From Siphonodentalium dalli (lineage: Eukaryota; Mollusca; Scaphopoda; Gadilida; Siphonodentaliidae), in the NCBI GenBank assembly GCA_032622095.1, contig CP136063.1, positions 281,411,426 to 281,475,425 on the forward strand: a stretch of 64,000 nt of DNA, written 5' to 3'. A program made the translations under genes and the position numbers. Below, piece after piece: positions 11,045 to 21,720 of this stretch (the stretch's first letter is position 1; the number at the start of each line of letters is the position of its first letter). The notes below the pieces were generated by a model, which searched no databases, was not told the DNA's origin, and saw only the letters and a program-made list of their open reading frames with translations.

Positions 11045-12560
11045 CTCATCGTCTCACCTTGAGAAGGTATATGTATACTACTTGGATGTATATATATATA
11101 GTCATATTCCGTGTATTCGTCTCATCTTGCGATTTACTGTATTATTGCATGGGGTAAGGGATACATAAATGTAACCAAACACAGCAACTACGACAGTGGA
11201 TGATAATGCGCATCAACAGTCATATATACTATATGTCTTGACAACTATTGAAATCTTTCCCTAGATCCTTGTTCAAAAACAAAATTGAATTATCACCCAT
11301 ATTTATATAGAGCAGAGGGGCAAAAACGTTTAAAATGTACGATTTTTCGGTCTACTTTCACCATGAATCTCAGAAATCTTGCCATCTATACACTGATCTA
11401 TATCAACACAATCTTCAAATTGGGTATATATCTAGGAGTATAAATGTGTACAATACTATCATAGCACAGTATAATCCAAGTTCTCTCCGTCCTGCCGAAT
11501 GTTCTAATACCTGACTTTTTTGCTGATTGTTTTGGTGAGGGGTGACACAATCTTACAATACAGCACCTATGACAAATGGTGACATAATTGGCCTATGAAC
11601 ATATGCCGTGAACATTTCCACAAATTTCCAGGGTATTTCTGAGATCCCTCGTCAAAGCAATATTGAATTATCACCCATTAAGAAGGCAAAGCAATTGAAA
11701 ATTAACATTTGTTTTTGTCTATTTTCACAATAAATCTCAGACATTTTGCCATCTATCAACGAAATCATGGCGTTACCATAGCTGGTATCTATAGGTATGT
11801 AGATTGCTATATCTTAGCAGAAAGATATCCCAAATTCTCTGATTTTTTATTTTGTTCTGACGAATTTCCCCAAAACAGTGACTTTTTGCTGAATTTTGGG
11901 GTGAGGGGTGAAATAATCTTACATAACACATCACTTATTGAATAGGTTGACATAAACACATGTTGTCATATGCGGAATATATCTCCGCAGTTTTCTACAC
12001 TATATTGAAGATCGCAGGTCAAAACAATATTGAACTATTGCTGATTAAGTGTGCCAAATATTTTTAAAATTTGCGTTTTTTTTGTGTATTTATACAAAAA
12101 ATCTCAGAAATCTTGATAACTTTCAACGAAATCGAGCACTATCATATTAGAAATATAGAAGTATGTAAAATTACAATATCTTGGCGTAAAAAAAAATCGT
12201 GTTTCTCTACAGTTGTGTCGCTCTTAGCCGCTTTTATAAAAAAAAAAAGAAGCTATTTTTGCTGATTTTTACCGCTTAAACCTCTCAAAATCATCTTTTG
12301 CATTATTTGTATAATACACACCGGATCCTATCCGGTGCACAACGACATAACCTTCAAAATGATGTATCACAAGCCCGTGTGTGGATCCTATCCGGTGCAC
12401 AACGACATAACCTTCAAAATGATGTATCACAAGCCCGTGTGTGGTGCCTATCCGGTGCACAACGACATAACCTTCAAAATGATGTATCACAAGCCCGTGT
12501 GTGGTGCCTATGGACTAAACTCCTACTTCTAGTGAGCTTTTTGAGTTTGTCCGCTCGACT
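11045..12560 (-). repeat. Right arm of the long inverted repeat
   Basis: Reverse-complement partner of 7440-8787. Tandem units carry GCTGAATTTTGGGGTGAGG (near 11890) and diverged forms near 11522 and 12260, a spacing of about 368. Together the arms make a foldback structure of about 5.1 kb. Confidence 0.7.
12321..12510. repeat. Three tandem copies of a 60-bp unit
   Basis: The unit containing TATCCGGTGCACAACGACAT and TTCAAAATGATGTATCACAA repeats with a period of exactly 60 near the outer end of the right arm. The matching place in the left arm (about 7500-7570) has one copy, so the triplication came after the arms formed. Because 60 is a multiple of three, frames stay open on both strands. 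I do not regard them as genes. Confidence 0.9.
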
Positions 12561-12971
12561 ATTCCGAGCGAAGCTCCAAACTTCCTACCATTTATAAATT
12601 ATAATCCGTAATCCAGTCGATTTACACATCGAAAGTAAACTTTTTCCAAACGTATTGCATTCTTTATCTTAGGTTGCCCTGTCATTCAGAGTCAAATGTA
12701 TAACTTTCGGGAAGAGAAATATAATTGTCCTCATAGTATGCAACATAATCGGGCCGCCCTCCTGTTCTTGCATTAAAATCACCTCTCAATATATAATTAG
12801 TTTATCAGATTCTCAGGTTGTAAAATAGTTTCAATATCTGAAAAAATTAAATCTTTTCTATCATTCGTTTTCTAGTAACTTGAATTTTGCAAAACCTACA
12901 ACCGAAAATCAACTTTGTAAAAGAGTTCAACTAAATTCGTGCGAAAATGCTGATTATAATTTTATTTAGTA
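12561..12971. other. No gene seen
   Basis: AT-rich. Nothing recognised on either strand. Confidence 0.45.
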
Positions 12972-13451
12972 CTAGCTGGGGCACCCGACGTTGCTCGGGT
13001 AAAGAAGGTTGGAAACAAATTGAAGTGTTTTGACATACATTTACACAATTTTAAAGAACTTCTCTGTACACCGCATTGGTGTTCTTCCCTCCTCTGCATT
13101 GATGAACAGGTTGACTGTTGATCTATTCCTGATATGGTATGAATAAAGAGCGTTTTGGTAGCTTGTGCTATTCGAGGCGGCGTGTGACGTTAAGTGCAGT
13201 CTCTGTGTAGACTAATGATAAAGAGCGTTCACTATTTATCTTGTCCTGATATGGTATGAATAAAGATCCGTTTGCTTGCTAATGCGCGTAACATGTTAAC
13301 CACATTCCGTGTGGAATCTCAGCTGTTCTTTTTCAAGTTACCCCTATATACAAATTGTCAGCTGTGATGATCCAATCGTTTGGTCGCCTAAGCGGACAAG
13401 CAAACAAACAAAACCGAACAAACAAACAAATTTGAGTTTTGTTAGTCTAGA
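12972..13451 (-). mobile_element. Non-autonomous Helitron copy 6, minus strand
   Basis: On the minus strand it begins TCTAGACTAACAAAAC after an A (13451), runs through a TTTGTTTGTTTG leader, and ends in the hairpin ACCCGAGCAACGTCGGGT and then CTAG (12972-12975) before a T. Both borders therefore fit the A|TC...CTAG|T rule. The inside differs from the 1-4.5 kb copies and includes two copies of ATAAAGAGCGTT, so it belongs to another subfamily. No coding region. Confidence 0.7.
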
Positions 13452-13959
13452 TATAAACCACTGCATGATTAGCAGCCGAATAAGAATTATCTATATACGA
13501 GATATATCTTCAGAAATCGTCTCTTGAAAGACTCGGAATTATACGATATGTTTTGCAGAAGTCGGACTTTGGCTCGCACTTGTAATTGCACAGACATAGA
13601 AGATGAGACCAAATAGTTTTCGAAATTAGTGACTCAAAACTAAGGGAGAAACTCGAACAATTGGATGAACTAAATCTAAAACAGTGTATGTTAATATGCA
13701 AATGATAAAGTGAATGAAGAATTAAGGACATTTGATGCAGCAGCTTTTGGACCAGAGAAATCAGTGAACTATGTCAAACAGAACATTAATTGTAACTAAG
13801 AAGTTCAAGAACAACAATAATTCTTAGTCCAATTTGTTTCGTTAGACTCGTTCACCAAACAATGTCATGCATTAACCGTATCAGATGCACAGTTGAATAA
13901 AATCCGGATAAAATTGCAAAAGACTGATTTTTGCAGAACGTATATGAATTATGATTGGT
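13452..13959. other. No gene seen
   Basis: No recognisable gene or repeat between the Helitron and the next inverted-repeat arm. Confidence 0.45.
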
Positions 13960-15010
13960 CAACTGGTAGTCGGATTCCTTATGTCGCAAAAAATGATCGC
14001 GCGTTTTCGGAATGTTAAAAGCGATATGAGAACAGTTTCTATACCACCAGTGTGTCTATTTTCAGAATCTACCTGTTTCCAGCTTGATATTTTAGTGGAA
14101 ACAGGTTTGTGTGGGGCTTTTGTTTGTGTAGGCCTACCCCTCTATCCCCCCCCCCCCCGTCCACCTGGTAATAAAAACATGCTATTACGCATAGCAAGTT
14201 CGGTAAGTGGCTTTCTTTGTTCTTGGAAATCGAAAAACATGGGGAGATCTTGCCACAAATTACTTAATTACATATCTTAATTCAAAATTCATCAGACGAA
14301 TTGCATTTATGACTGCATTTTCAATTTTATTTCCCAAATATTAAGGTATTGTATATTCTTAAAATGAGCTATATCACATATGGACGAACATGAACAATCT
14401 ACAAGGATATCTTGATCATATTCCACAAACAAAACTTCGATACATCGATTTTTGGTAAAGATATCGCAGAAAGGCTACCCCTACCCCCACCCTCGCTGAT
14501 TTCACAAGTCAGATTCCTTTGGTCGAAAACAACGGTCGCTCCATTTCGGTTTGTCTAAGATGACATGCGAACGGTTTATTTATCAATATCGTGTCTACTT
14601 TCAGTGTTTACTTGTGTCCAGTTGAAATTTTATTGAAAAAAACAGATTTTGGACTGTTTTAAGAGCGTTTGCTTATTATACAAATATTAATCCTCATAAC
14701 TAACCTTCTGGTGGACTGTGCATGTTGAAATTAACAAAAGTATCAAATATGGCGGTCTACTTTCAGAGTCTACTTGTTCCAGTCTGACATTTTAGTGGAA
14801 ACAAATTGTTTGGACGGTTTAAAAAATTTAAAGAGCGTTTCCTGATTATACAGATATTAACTAACACGATTAGCCTTTTCATGAATTGTGCAAGTTGAAA
14901 TTGTGCACACGTGTCAAGTATGACTCTGAAATGTATTTTTGAGAATGGTGTCGTCAGATAAGTCTCCGCTGGTACAGTACCACAGTTGCGAACAAAACTA
15001 ACGTTGGATC
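13960..15010 (+). repeat. Left arm of a second long inverted repeat
   Basis: The outer part (CGGATTCCTTATGTCGCAAA at 13971) matches the reverse complement of about 18960-19010. The inner part (CACAGTTGCGAACAAAACTAA at 14985) matches the reverse complement of 18497-18540 and 18672-18715. Within the arm, a module with GTCTACTTTCAG and TTTTAGTGGAAACA recurs near 14050, 14605 and 14755. A C tract lies at about 14146. Confidence 0.55.
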
Positions 15011-15377
15011 CTATAGAGAGTTTGACAATTTACTCAAACGTTCACAGTGGTGGAACTTAATGGCTATCATATATACATGGCTCTTATGTGTAATCTATCG
15101 TAACTACATGTGATTTTACAAAATTAACATGCAATATAGTCAGATACAGTAGTTGAAAAAATGTGGTTCACATCAATCATATACATCACAATCACGTGCT
15201 TCAGTGATAATGTCCACTATTATACAAATGCAATGTTTATCAAGACTAAAGTTTCAGGATGCCGTTGTAAAATTGATTGATGGTGTTTTTTCATCAATTG
15301 ACAAAATTAATGTTTATTGCCAGGACGAAGTACCGCATAATACGGAGTCGTGTGCTAACAAATATGGGAGTCATATT

Positions 15378-16580
15378 TATGTAAGTGTCAGTCAAAAAGT
15401 TTTAGGACATGGGAATATTTTTTAATCGCGTGGCCATGAAATACTAATTCGTGGCCACGAAATAACTAATTCGTGGTCACGAAATAAATAAAATTCGTGG
15501 CCACTAAATAACTAATTGTGATATACGATCGTCAGTCACTGTTGTAATGGAAGCGGATAGAGATGATCTGGTTGCAGTTGTCCACCATCTTGGCATGAGC
15601 CACGGCGATTTGAGATAAAGCGTGTTGCATGGTGGCCCGTAAAACAAATTAAGTAATCACCCCTTTCACCAACCCGATCCAAAGTTGCCGCCGTCCTGTG
15701 GGTGGGTTACATGGGCACCCACGACATTCAGTATATCTTGGGGGGCCACCCTACAGCACCAATTATACCACATCAAACGGTTAAGGGGTCGAGAAATTGT
15801 ATAGGTGTCCTATTTGAACCCATCTGGGGTGGCCATTTTGGATCGGGGGTGGTGAAAGCGGGTGAACATTTAGTTTGTATCAGGGGTCACCCTACAACAC
15901 ACTGTATTCGACCTAAAATGGGGGGGGGGTTGTATGGTACCATATATGGACCCCTCTGATCAGTTATCATTTTCGATCGAGTGGGCTGAGGGTGTGAAAT
16001 TTAGCTTTCTTTGTGAACCACAGTAGAACACTCTTTATTTGATCCATATCGGTCAAGTGACCGAGAAATAATGTGTACCCCATTTGACCCCTTCTGGGCG
16101 GCGACCATTTTGGATCGGGTATGGTTGAAAGGAGTGAATATTTATAAGCTTGTTTTGGGCCCACCCTACAAAACCCTTTATTTTACTTAAATCGGCCAAT
16201 ATGCCGAGAGAAATGGCATTCCCATTCGATCCCTTGTGGTAAAAACTAATTAATAGTCAGTTTGTCTTGGAGCCACCTGACCAGTGTTTCCCCGTTCTCT
16301 CTGTGATAGTTTATATATGACGTCCATATCCACATAGAGCCCTGGTCCCACGCCATAATGGGTTTATAGTAGCTACTCTGCGATCGTACGCATTGTTTCT
16401 AACACATCGTCAAGTCAGTGTAACCCTACCGTAAAGGTATCTGGATATATATGCAAAGGTTAATCAGTTATTTCGTGGCCACGAATTAGTATTTCGTGAC
16501 CACGAATTAGTTATTTCTTGGCCACGAATTAGTATTTTGTGAAATAAAAAACAAATTCTCATGTCCTGAACCAGCCACTG
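15378..16580. mobile_element. Foldback MITE with TA-type ends
   Basis: The ends are inverted: AGGACATGRGAAT lies near 15407 on the plus strand and near 16560 inverted, with an outer CAGTGGCTGG-like terminus next to TA at 16580. Inside each end, phrases of the type CTAATTCGTGGCCACGAAAT repeat several times (15430-15510 and 16475-16545). Each contains the 14-base palindrome TTCGTGGCCACGAA. A TA target site and CAGT terminus suggest a Tc1/mariner-type MITE. No transposase. Confidence 0.55.
15690..16240. repeat. Degenerate ~137-bp tandem repeat inside the MITE
   Basis: Units carry CCATTTTGGATCGGG or a variant near 15833, 15970 and 16107, with further pieces (GGGGTCACCCTACAACACA-like, CGAGAAAT-GTGTACCCCAT) around them. 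Divergence between units is high. Confidence 0.6.
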
Positions 16581-17153
16581 TAGCTTATGGAACATTCTGT
16601 TTTAGTATTAAATTTGGAGAAACCCGACCAGCATCAACGTAACAACTACAACAACTCATCTATATGCCAATGATATGTTTAGCCAAATAGATGTGGATAG
16701 GGTGGTATTGTTTAAAAATGTTAAACAATGTTATCATGTCCATGTTTATTGCTAAATATTGATGGGCTTATATAGATGGTTGTTCTATAATTTCTGGTCG
16801 GGTTTATCCAAATTGGGAGTTTAAATTATGTTCATTAGAGTATAAAGAAAACACTTTCTACGTCCACTCGATACCTTCCCGGGATACATGTTTCACATAC
16901 TAAATTAACATCTTTGTCATCATAACAAATCTCTCCTTCAAATACTTTGCCACAAGAATAAAAATAAATTGTCAGTATAAATAGGCAAGACATCTCTGGA
17001 CACTTTCTAAGAGATAATTTATTTATAAGAAGATATATAGGTGCATTGTGTGCTTGGTCTTATATATAGTAGAACACAGTAAGACACAAGTGACACAGTG
17101 CGGGGACAATACTCTGTCGAAGAACATAGTTAAGGGGACCCTTCCATCACCCT
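16581..17153. other. No gene seen
   Basis: AT-rich. No coding, RNA or repeat signal that I can support. Confidence 0.4.
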
Positions 17154-17400
17154 TCATAATGTATCATGACTCCATCTGTTGTGACAAACCATCGACTTAG
17201 GCTTAATGGATCGTTCTCCCCCAATAATATACTTGGCTTTGAACCGGCCATTGTATTTTCCCGTAAATGAGATAGTGTCTATAGTCAGATGGTATTGGTT
17301 ATGTTCAAATGGTGACACATATATATGAAACTGTACATGTTTGTGCCCCATGGGCCATTGATCATTATAAGATCGAGAAACTTAGTCTAGGAAATTACCA
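17154..17400 (-). other. Exon-like minus-strand frame of unknown function
   Basis: On the minus strand an open frame of ~76 codons contains SYNDQWPMGHKHVQFHIYV and ends in a stop at 17154. An in-frame stop lies just upstream, next to a possible splice acceptor (CTAAG). A diverged copy lies at about 17590-17715 on the same strand (YNDQWPM...PNFEQSQHH). Retention of similar protein-level phrases in two copies hints at a duplicated exon, but I do not recognise the family and no flanking exons are evident. Confidence 0.25.
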
Positions 17401-17589
17401 GGAAGTCACTTGAAATTGCAATTATAGCTTATAGGGTCGTAATTCAACGTTTGCGTTTCCGATACAGTTAATACCCAAATGTGAATTTGAGATATACCTG
17501 GTCGTCAAAGTGAACCAGATGTCTTAGTTAAGGTTAGCAACGGTTGCTAATCAAATACCACAATTGTGTACTAATCATTTATTGGTATT

Positions 17590-17715
17590 GCCTTAATTTA
17601 GTCAGTGTCTAATCACATGGTGCTGGCTTTGTTCAAAGTTGGGCACATGCATGTCTAAAACTATATATGCAGCCATGTTCTGCATAGGCCACTGATCATT
17701 ATAAGATCGGGAGAC
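17590..17715 (-). repeat. Diverged duplicate of the exon-like segment at 17.2-17.4 kb
   Basis: It shares ATCATTATAAGATCG and a run of similar codons with 17280-17400 in the same orientation. The downstream frame is broken by stops. Confidence 0.35.
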
Positions 17716-17787
17716 TTTGCCACCGGACCAGATAACTCATTAGTAGCGGTTACTATATATATAAGCACCTACTCGGAATGCAGGAAC

Positions 17788-18105
17788 ATGCATCTATGGT
17801 TGATACATATTTTACTCATTAAGCTCTACTCTAGTGGAAATTCGAATTTACTTGATTTTCACAGCTATTCACGGAGCGTGGAGATTAACTGTGGTCAGAA
17901 TATTAATGGTGAATGTTGGGTTTCAGTCGCTGCACTGAAGTTGGTCAAATGTAACTGGTGTGGGAAGCGTGAAAGCAAAGCATATACCGCTATAGTAAAG
18001 ATCTCAGCTGCACATAAATGTCCGTTTATCAGTAGCACAAATCATGCGAAAACACAGATTCTATCAGTGCATGCATGTGGGATAGACTCCTATGACAACG
18101 ATTGA
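17788..18105 (+). CDS. Possible small secreted protein, unknown family
   Basis: A 105-codon frame starts with a hydrophobic, signal-like N-terminus (MHLWLIHILLIKLYS) and carries six Cys afterwards, with C-x2-C in the middle. A TATATATAAG stretch at about 17754 lies about 30 bases before the ATG. I do not recognise the protein. Length and composition also allow a chance frame, and no splice or poly(A) context confirms it. Confidence 0.22.
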   Translation: MHLWLIHILLIKLYSSGNSNLLDFHSYSRSVEINCGQNINGECWVSVAALKLVKCNWCGKRESKAYTAIVKISAAHKCPFISSTNHAKTQILSVHACGIDSYDND

Positions 18106-18479
18106 GTTAATGACAGCGAACAACTACCATCTATACCTGTGTATTTGTGACACTACATCCCGTTATGATCAACGATGTGGTTTTAAAACTAGTCAGTGGA
18201 CAACAATACAGACACGTATCAAATAAAACAATGATATAATATGTAATCACATCGTGAACAGTCTTGTTGTGAATATTTTCATTTGATTGAACAGGCTGCA
18301 TATTATCGAAACTACAAAACCATTCGACACTTACTTTTGCCAATTACTGTATCTTGAGGCATAACTATATCATATGTTGCAACTATTAAATCACGGATAG
18401 TCACAGTGGGTACAACACGAGTGTTAAACTTCATATATTTGCGCACGATTGCCAATAAGTGATATTACAATCAACGTTT
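18106..18479. other. No gene seen
   Basis: Nothing recognised. Confidence 0.4.
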
Positions 18480-19010
18480 GAGCATAACACGAAATTCTCC
18501 ATAGGGTTAAGTGTTAAATTTTGATCGCAACTGTAGCCAGCAAAAATCATCTGATCACATCCATTCCTTTTAAAACTACGTCTGTGTTTCATAATTAGAT
18601 TTTTTAAGGAATATCAGTACGCGCATATCATCATACGCGAAATGGCGCCATCTATCCAAAGTACTAGAATCTCCATAGGGCTCAGTGTTAAATTTTTATC
18701 ACAACTGTAGCCAACAAGAATGAACCGATCACATCAAAATTTAAAAAAATACATGTAATGGTCATATATAGTAGTTTGGAGAAGTTTCAAATCGCACCGA
18801 TCACCATACGCCAGATGGCACCATATACCGTTTTCTGTAAATACGAAACGCTCTCTAAATGATGTTGACCCCGATTTAGGCCGACCCGCCAAAATTTAAG
18901 AATGGAAACAAGTCAATCCCGAAAACACACCTACTAGGCATACATAATCCGTTTTCAGATCGCTTTTAACAAACCAAAAATGCAAAATGACATAAGGAAT
19001 CCGACTATGG
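18480..19010 (-). repeat. Right arm of the second long inverted repeat
   Basis: Reverse complement of parts of 13960-15010. The segment with TCTCCATAGGG and GTGTTAAATTTT is itself present twice (18497 and 18672, about 175 apart). The outer end (GACATAAGGAATCCGACTA at about 18990) matches the outer end of the left arm. Confidence 0.55.
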
Positions 19011-19202
19011 TGGTAATGAATTTATGACATGAAAGATGAACTTTGTGCTAAAGATGGAATACTTATAAAAGTTCCATAATTATGCTTCCCTCTGCTGTGA
19101 GGAAAGAAATGTTAGAGTGTTCATGATGGTCATTTGACTCATTTGGTTATAGAACTGTGCAAAAGGCTTTCCCGAACAGTGATCTTTTGGCCCAAAGATA
19201 TG

Positions 19203-19260
19203 ACTGATCTAGTAAAGATATGACTGATCTAGTAAAGATATGACTGATCTAGTAAAATAT
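19203..19260. repeat. Three tandem copies of a 21-bp unit
   Basis: AAAGATATGACTGATCTAGT is repeated three times without change directly upstream of the LINE fragment. Confidence 0.9.
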
Positions 19261-19305
19261 TGTGCAGTTGGTTAGAAATTTCAGAATTCTCAATGCAAAC
19301 AAAGA

Positions 19306-20374
19306 TTGCAAATTGATAAATCTGTCATTTGTCCATCGGAAAAAGTTGGCATATATTTGTCCCATTTATCAGGAAAGGATTATCTTTTAATCATTGATTA
19401 CTATAATAATTATCCAGAATATGATCTACTCAATAATATATCAAGTGATTGCTTTATCGATATGAACCTCTATTTTACAATCCAAATATCCTTATTAATA
19501 AAAAGTTATTTTACAATAGGCACCTTATAGAAAATGAAATATATTACATGAATGATCTCATGAAGGATAACTCAGGTCTTTTGAATTTTGAGGAATTTTG
19601 TCAAAAATACACTTTTAAAATTCCTTTCACCACCTATCATGGACTGTTAGCTGCCATACCTCGTGCATGGAAAACATTTGTGAATGAGAACATGAAACTT
19701 GATACAATTACCAATAATAATCTAGAAACCTTGAAGAATTGTGTAAAAACATGCAAAACATTTTATCCAAAATTTTTACAAATTTATTGCACAATTCCAA
19801 CTGTTTCGAAGAAAAAGTGGGCGAAAAATCTTGATAAAATATTTTCTGAAGAATACTGGAAAAAAATCTATACTAATATCTATACATTTACTAATGACAG
19901 TAGTCTCATATCATTCCAGTACAAAATTAACCACAATATACTCTATGCTAATGCAAAACTTTTTCAACTGAAGCTGTCAGAAACAGCCATCTGTACATTC
20001 TGTCAGTCGGATAGACAAACAATACTATGTTTTATGATTGTACAGTCACAAAATCTATTCTACTTGAATTTCAACAAAAAATTAAAGAGAAATGTGATCT
20101 GATATTGAAAATTTCACCAGAAATTGTGATTTATGGAATATATGACGAATACAACACTCAAAACAACTTGAGGAATATTTGCCTCCTACTATTCAAACGG
20201 TATATGTTCTCCAGCATAATAAAAAAGAAAGACCCAACTTTTATTGGATTTCAAGAATGGCTTAAGTATTATAAGACAGTAGAACAAGCATCGCCAAAAA
20301 CATTTGCATCGAAAAAAGACATCCTTTTTCATGATAGATGGAATATGATGGAAAATATCTTTAAACAATAACAT
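19306..20374 (+). pseudogene. 3' part of a LINE ORF2 (L1/Tx1-like), 5'-truncated and frameshifted
   Basis: A 217-codon frame (19449-20102) corresponds to the region after the reverse transcriptase domain: PLFYNPNILINKKLF, then FTTYHGLLAAIPRAWK, SLISFQYKINHNIL and CTFC, in the order seen in L1/Tx1-type LINEs. The C-terminal CCHC-like motif is split by a frameshift at about 20025. The second half of it (MFYDC) and the basic tail continue in another frame (20027-20371) to a stop at about 20371. Upstream, at about 19440-19480, another shift joins to the frame that starts near 19306. No reverse transcriptase or endonuclease is left, the usual result of 5' truncation during target-primed reverse transcription. 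Confidence 0.7.
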
Positions 20375-20828
20375 TATAAAAATCTTTTTAGTCCTCTCCT
20401 TCACATATGTTTTCTGGAAAATGTCAGCATAGTTCCACGGCAATTCATACTCATAAATATAAATAAAAAGTACTGTATACAAGCCCACATACATGTATGT
20501 CACACAGTCACAGGAGTTCATCTCCTCCAACAACCTTGCAACTTGTCGAATTTCATTCTTGGACTAGCCTTTGGCAAATCATAGAGACAGACTTCTGGCG
20601 GCTTATTCTCACTTTGCCGACGAGCCTGCAAAAATATGGCCGGCAAGGTGTGATCGTCGCGCCTATAGTCTGTATTAATTAAATAACAGTTTTCCCTGCT
20701 CCCGTTTGCAATGTTGTTTGAGCATGCCGCTAAACGAGTTTCACATGAGTCGTCATTAGATGAGCGATTTTCATATTCACTCAGTGAAATAGTAGTAAAC
20801 TGTTATTCGTATTGAGCGATCGTATTGA
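20375..20828. other. No gene seen
   Basis: LINE flank and intergenic sequence. Nothing further recognised. Confidence 0.4.
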
Positions 20829-20830
20829 GC

Positions 20831-20837
20831 TATAAAA
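20831..20837 (+). promoter_or_regulatory. TATA-box-like element before the MULE relic
   Basis: TATAAAA lies 55 bases upstream of the first ATG of the FLYWCH/MULE frame. Position and sequence fit an old core promoter. Function is only inferred. Confidence 0.35.
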
Positions 20838-20885
20838 ACCCCATGTCTCTCCAAAGTTGATCATATTCAATGTTCTATCTTCATC

Positions 20886-21720
20886 ATGGCAAGTTCTCAA
20901 GTAAATGTATTCTTCGTCGCCAACGATTGAGGGGGCAAACACCTGGTCTTCAACGACTTCAAATTCCGCATCAAATCACGTCGATCCGAGAATGTCCACT
21001 GGGTGTGTTGTAAGAATGGCTGTGGTGCCACCATCAACACAAAGAACGAGATAGTTAGTTCTTCAATGATTCAACACAACCATATAGCCGATTCTGACCA
21101 GGTACGACACATGCATTTTCTTATTTCAAATTCTTATAAAGAGTGCGATCTGCATTATACCGCTCCCGCTCCAAAACGAAGCCAAAGTTGCCAAAAGCGA
21201 TAACCGAGATACAGATACCAGAACGATACTCAACAACAACCGCCGGCGAAGTTTTCCTGCTATCGTCAGAAAGAGACAACGACATCATGATATTCGCGAC
21301 AGCCAGCAAGCTACAATTTCTTCAAGAGGCCGACACCTGGTTCTGCGACGGTACCTTCGACAAGAGTCCGAATCTCTACCATCAGATGTACACGATACAT
21401 GCGTTCACAGACTACGAGAAAGCGGCACAGAACGCGATTAGAGACATTTTTCCAACAACGCAACTCAAAGGGTGCATGTTTCACTACAGCCAGGGCATAT
21501 ATAAGTATGCTGCAGTCACGTGTCATATGAAGGCAGAGTATGACGAACCAGATACAGAGATATAAGGAACTTAATTCGACGTGCCATTGCCTTACCATTC
21601 GTCCCCGCGTGACAAAGTGTTCCGATTATGTGACTATGCAGTGGATTGGAGGTGACGAAGGCCGTACCATGTGGAATCACTATAATACAAACTGAGGGTG
21701 GCACAGAAAACTTCAAGGTT
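20886..21720 (+). pseudogene. FLYWCH zinc finger plus MULE transposase relic
   Basis: From the ATG at 20886 the frame shows a FLYWCH-type finger: HLVFNDFKFRI, then HWVCC and GCGATI, then QHNHIAD, the usual F..F-W-C-C-H-H pattern. It is interrupted by TGA at 20928. After a frameshift near 21180 follows a MULE-type transposase segment: TWFCDGTFDKSP with the first catalytic Asp (about 21347), YTIHAF, then directly DYEKAAQNAI and GCMFHYSQ (about 21470). The stretch usually found between IHAF and the second Asp is missing, so there is an internal deletion. Further on, MWNHYNT (about 21669) and GWHRKL (about 21694) represent the C-terminal end in shifted frames. FLYWCH-MULE genes are common invertebrate transposon or transposon-derived genes. 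This one is dead. Confidence 0.72.

Noticed and set aside
15153-15425. 90-codon open frame before the MITE
   Set aside because: It runs into the MITE terminus and shows no domain or codon signal.
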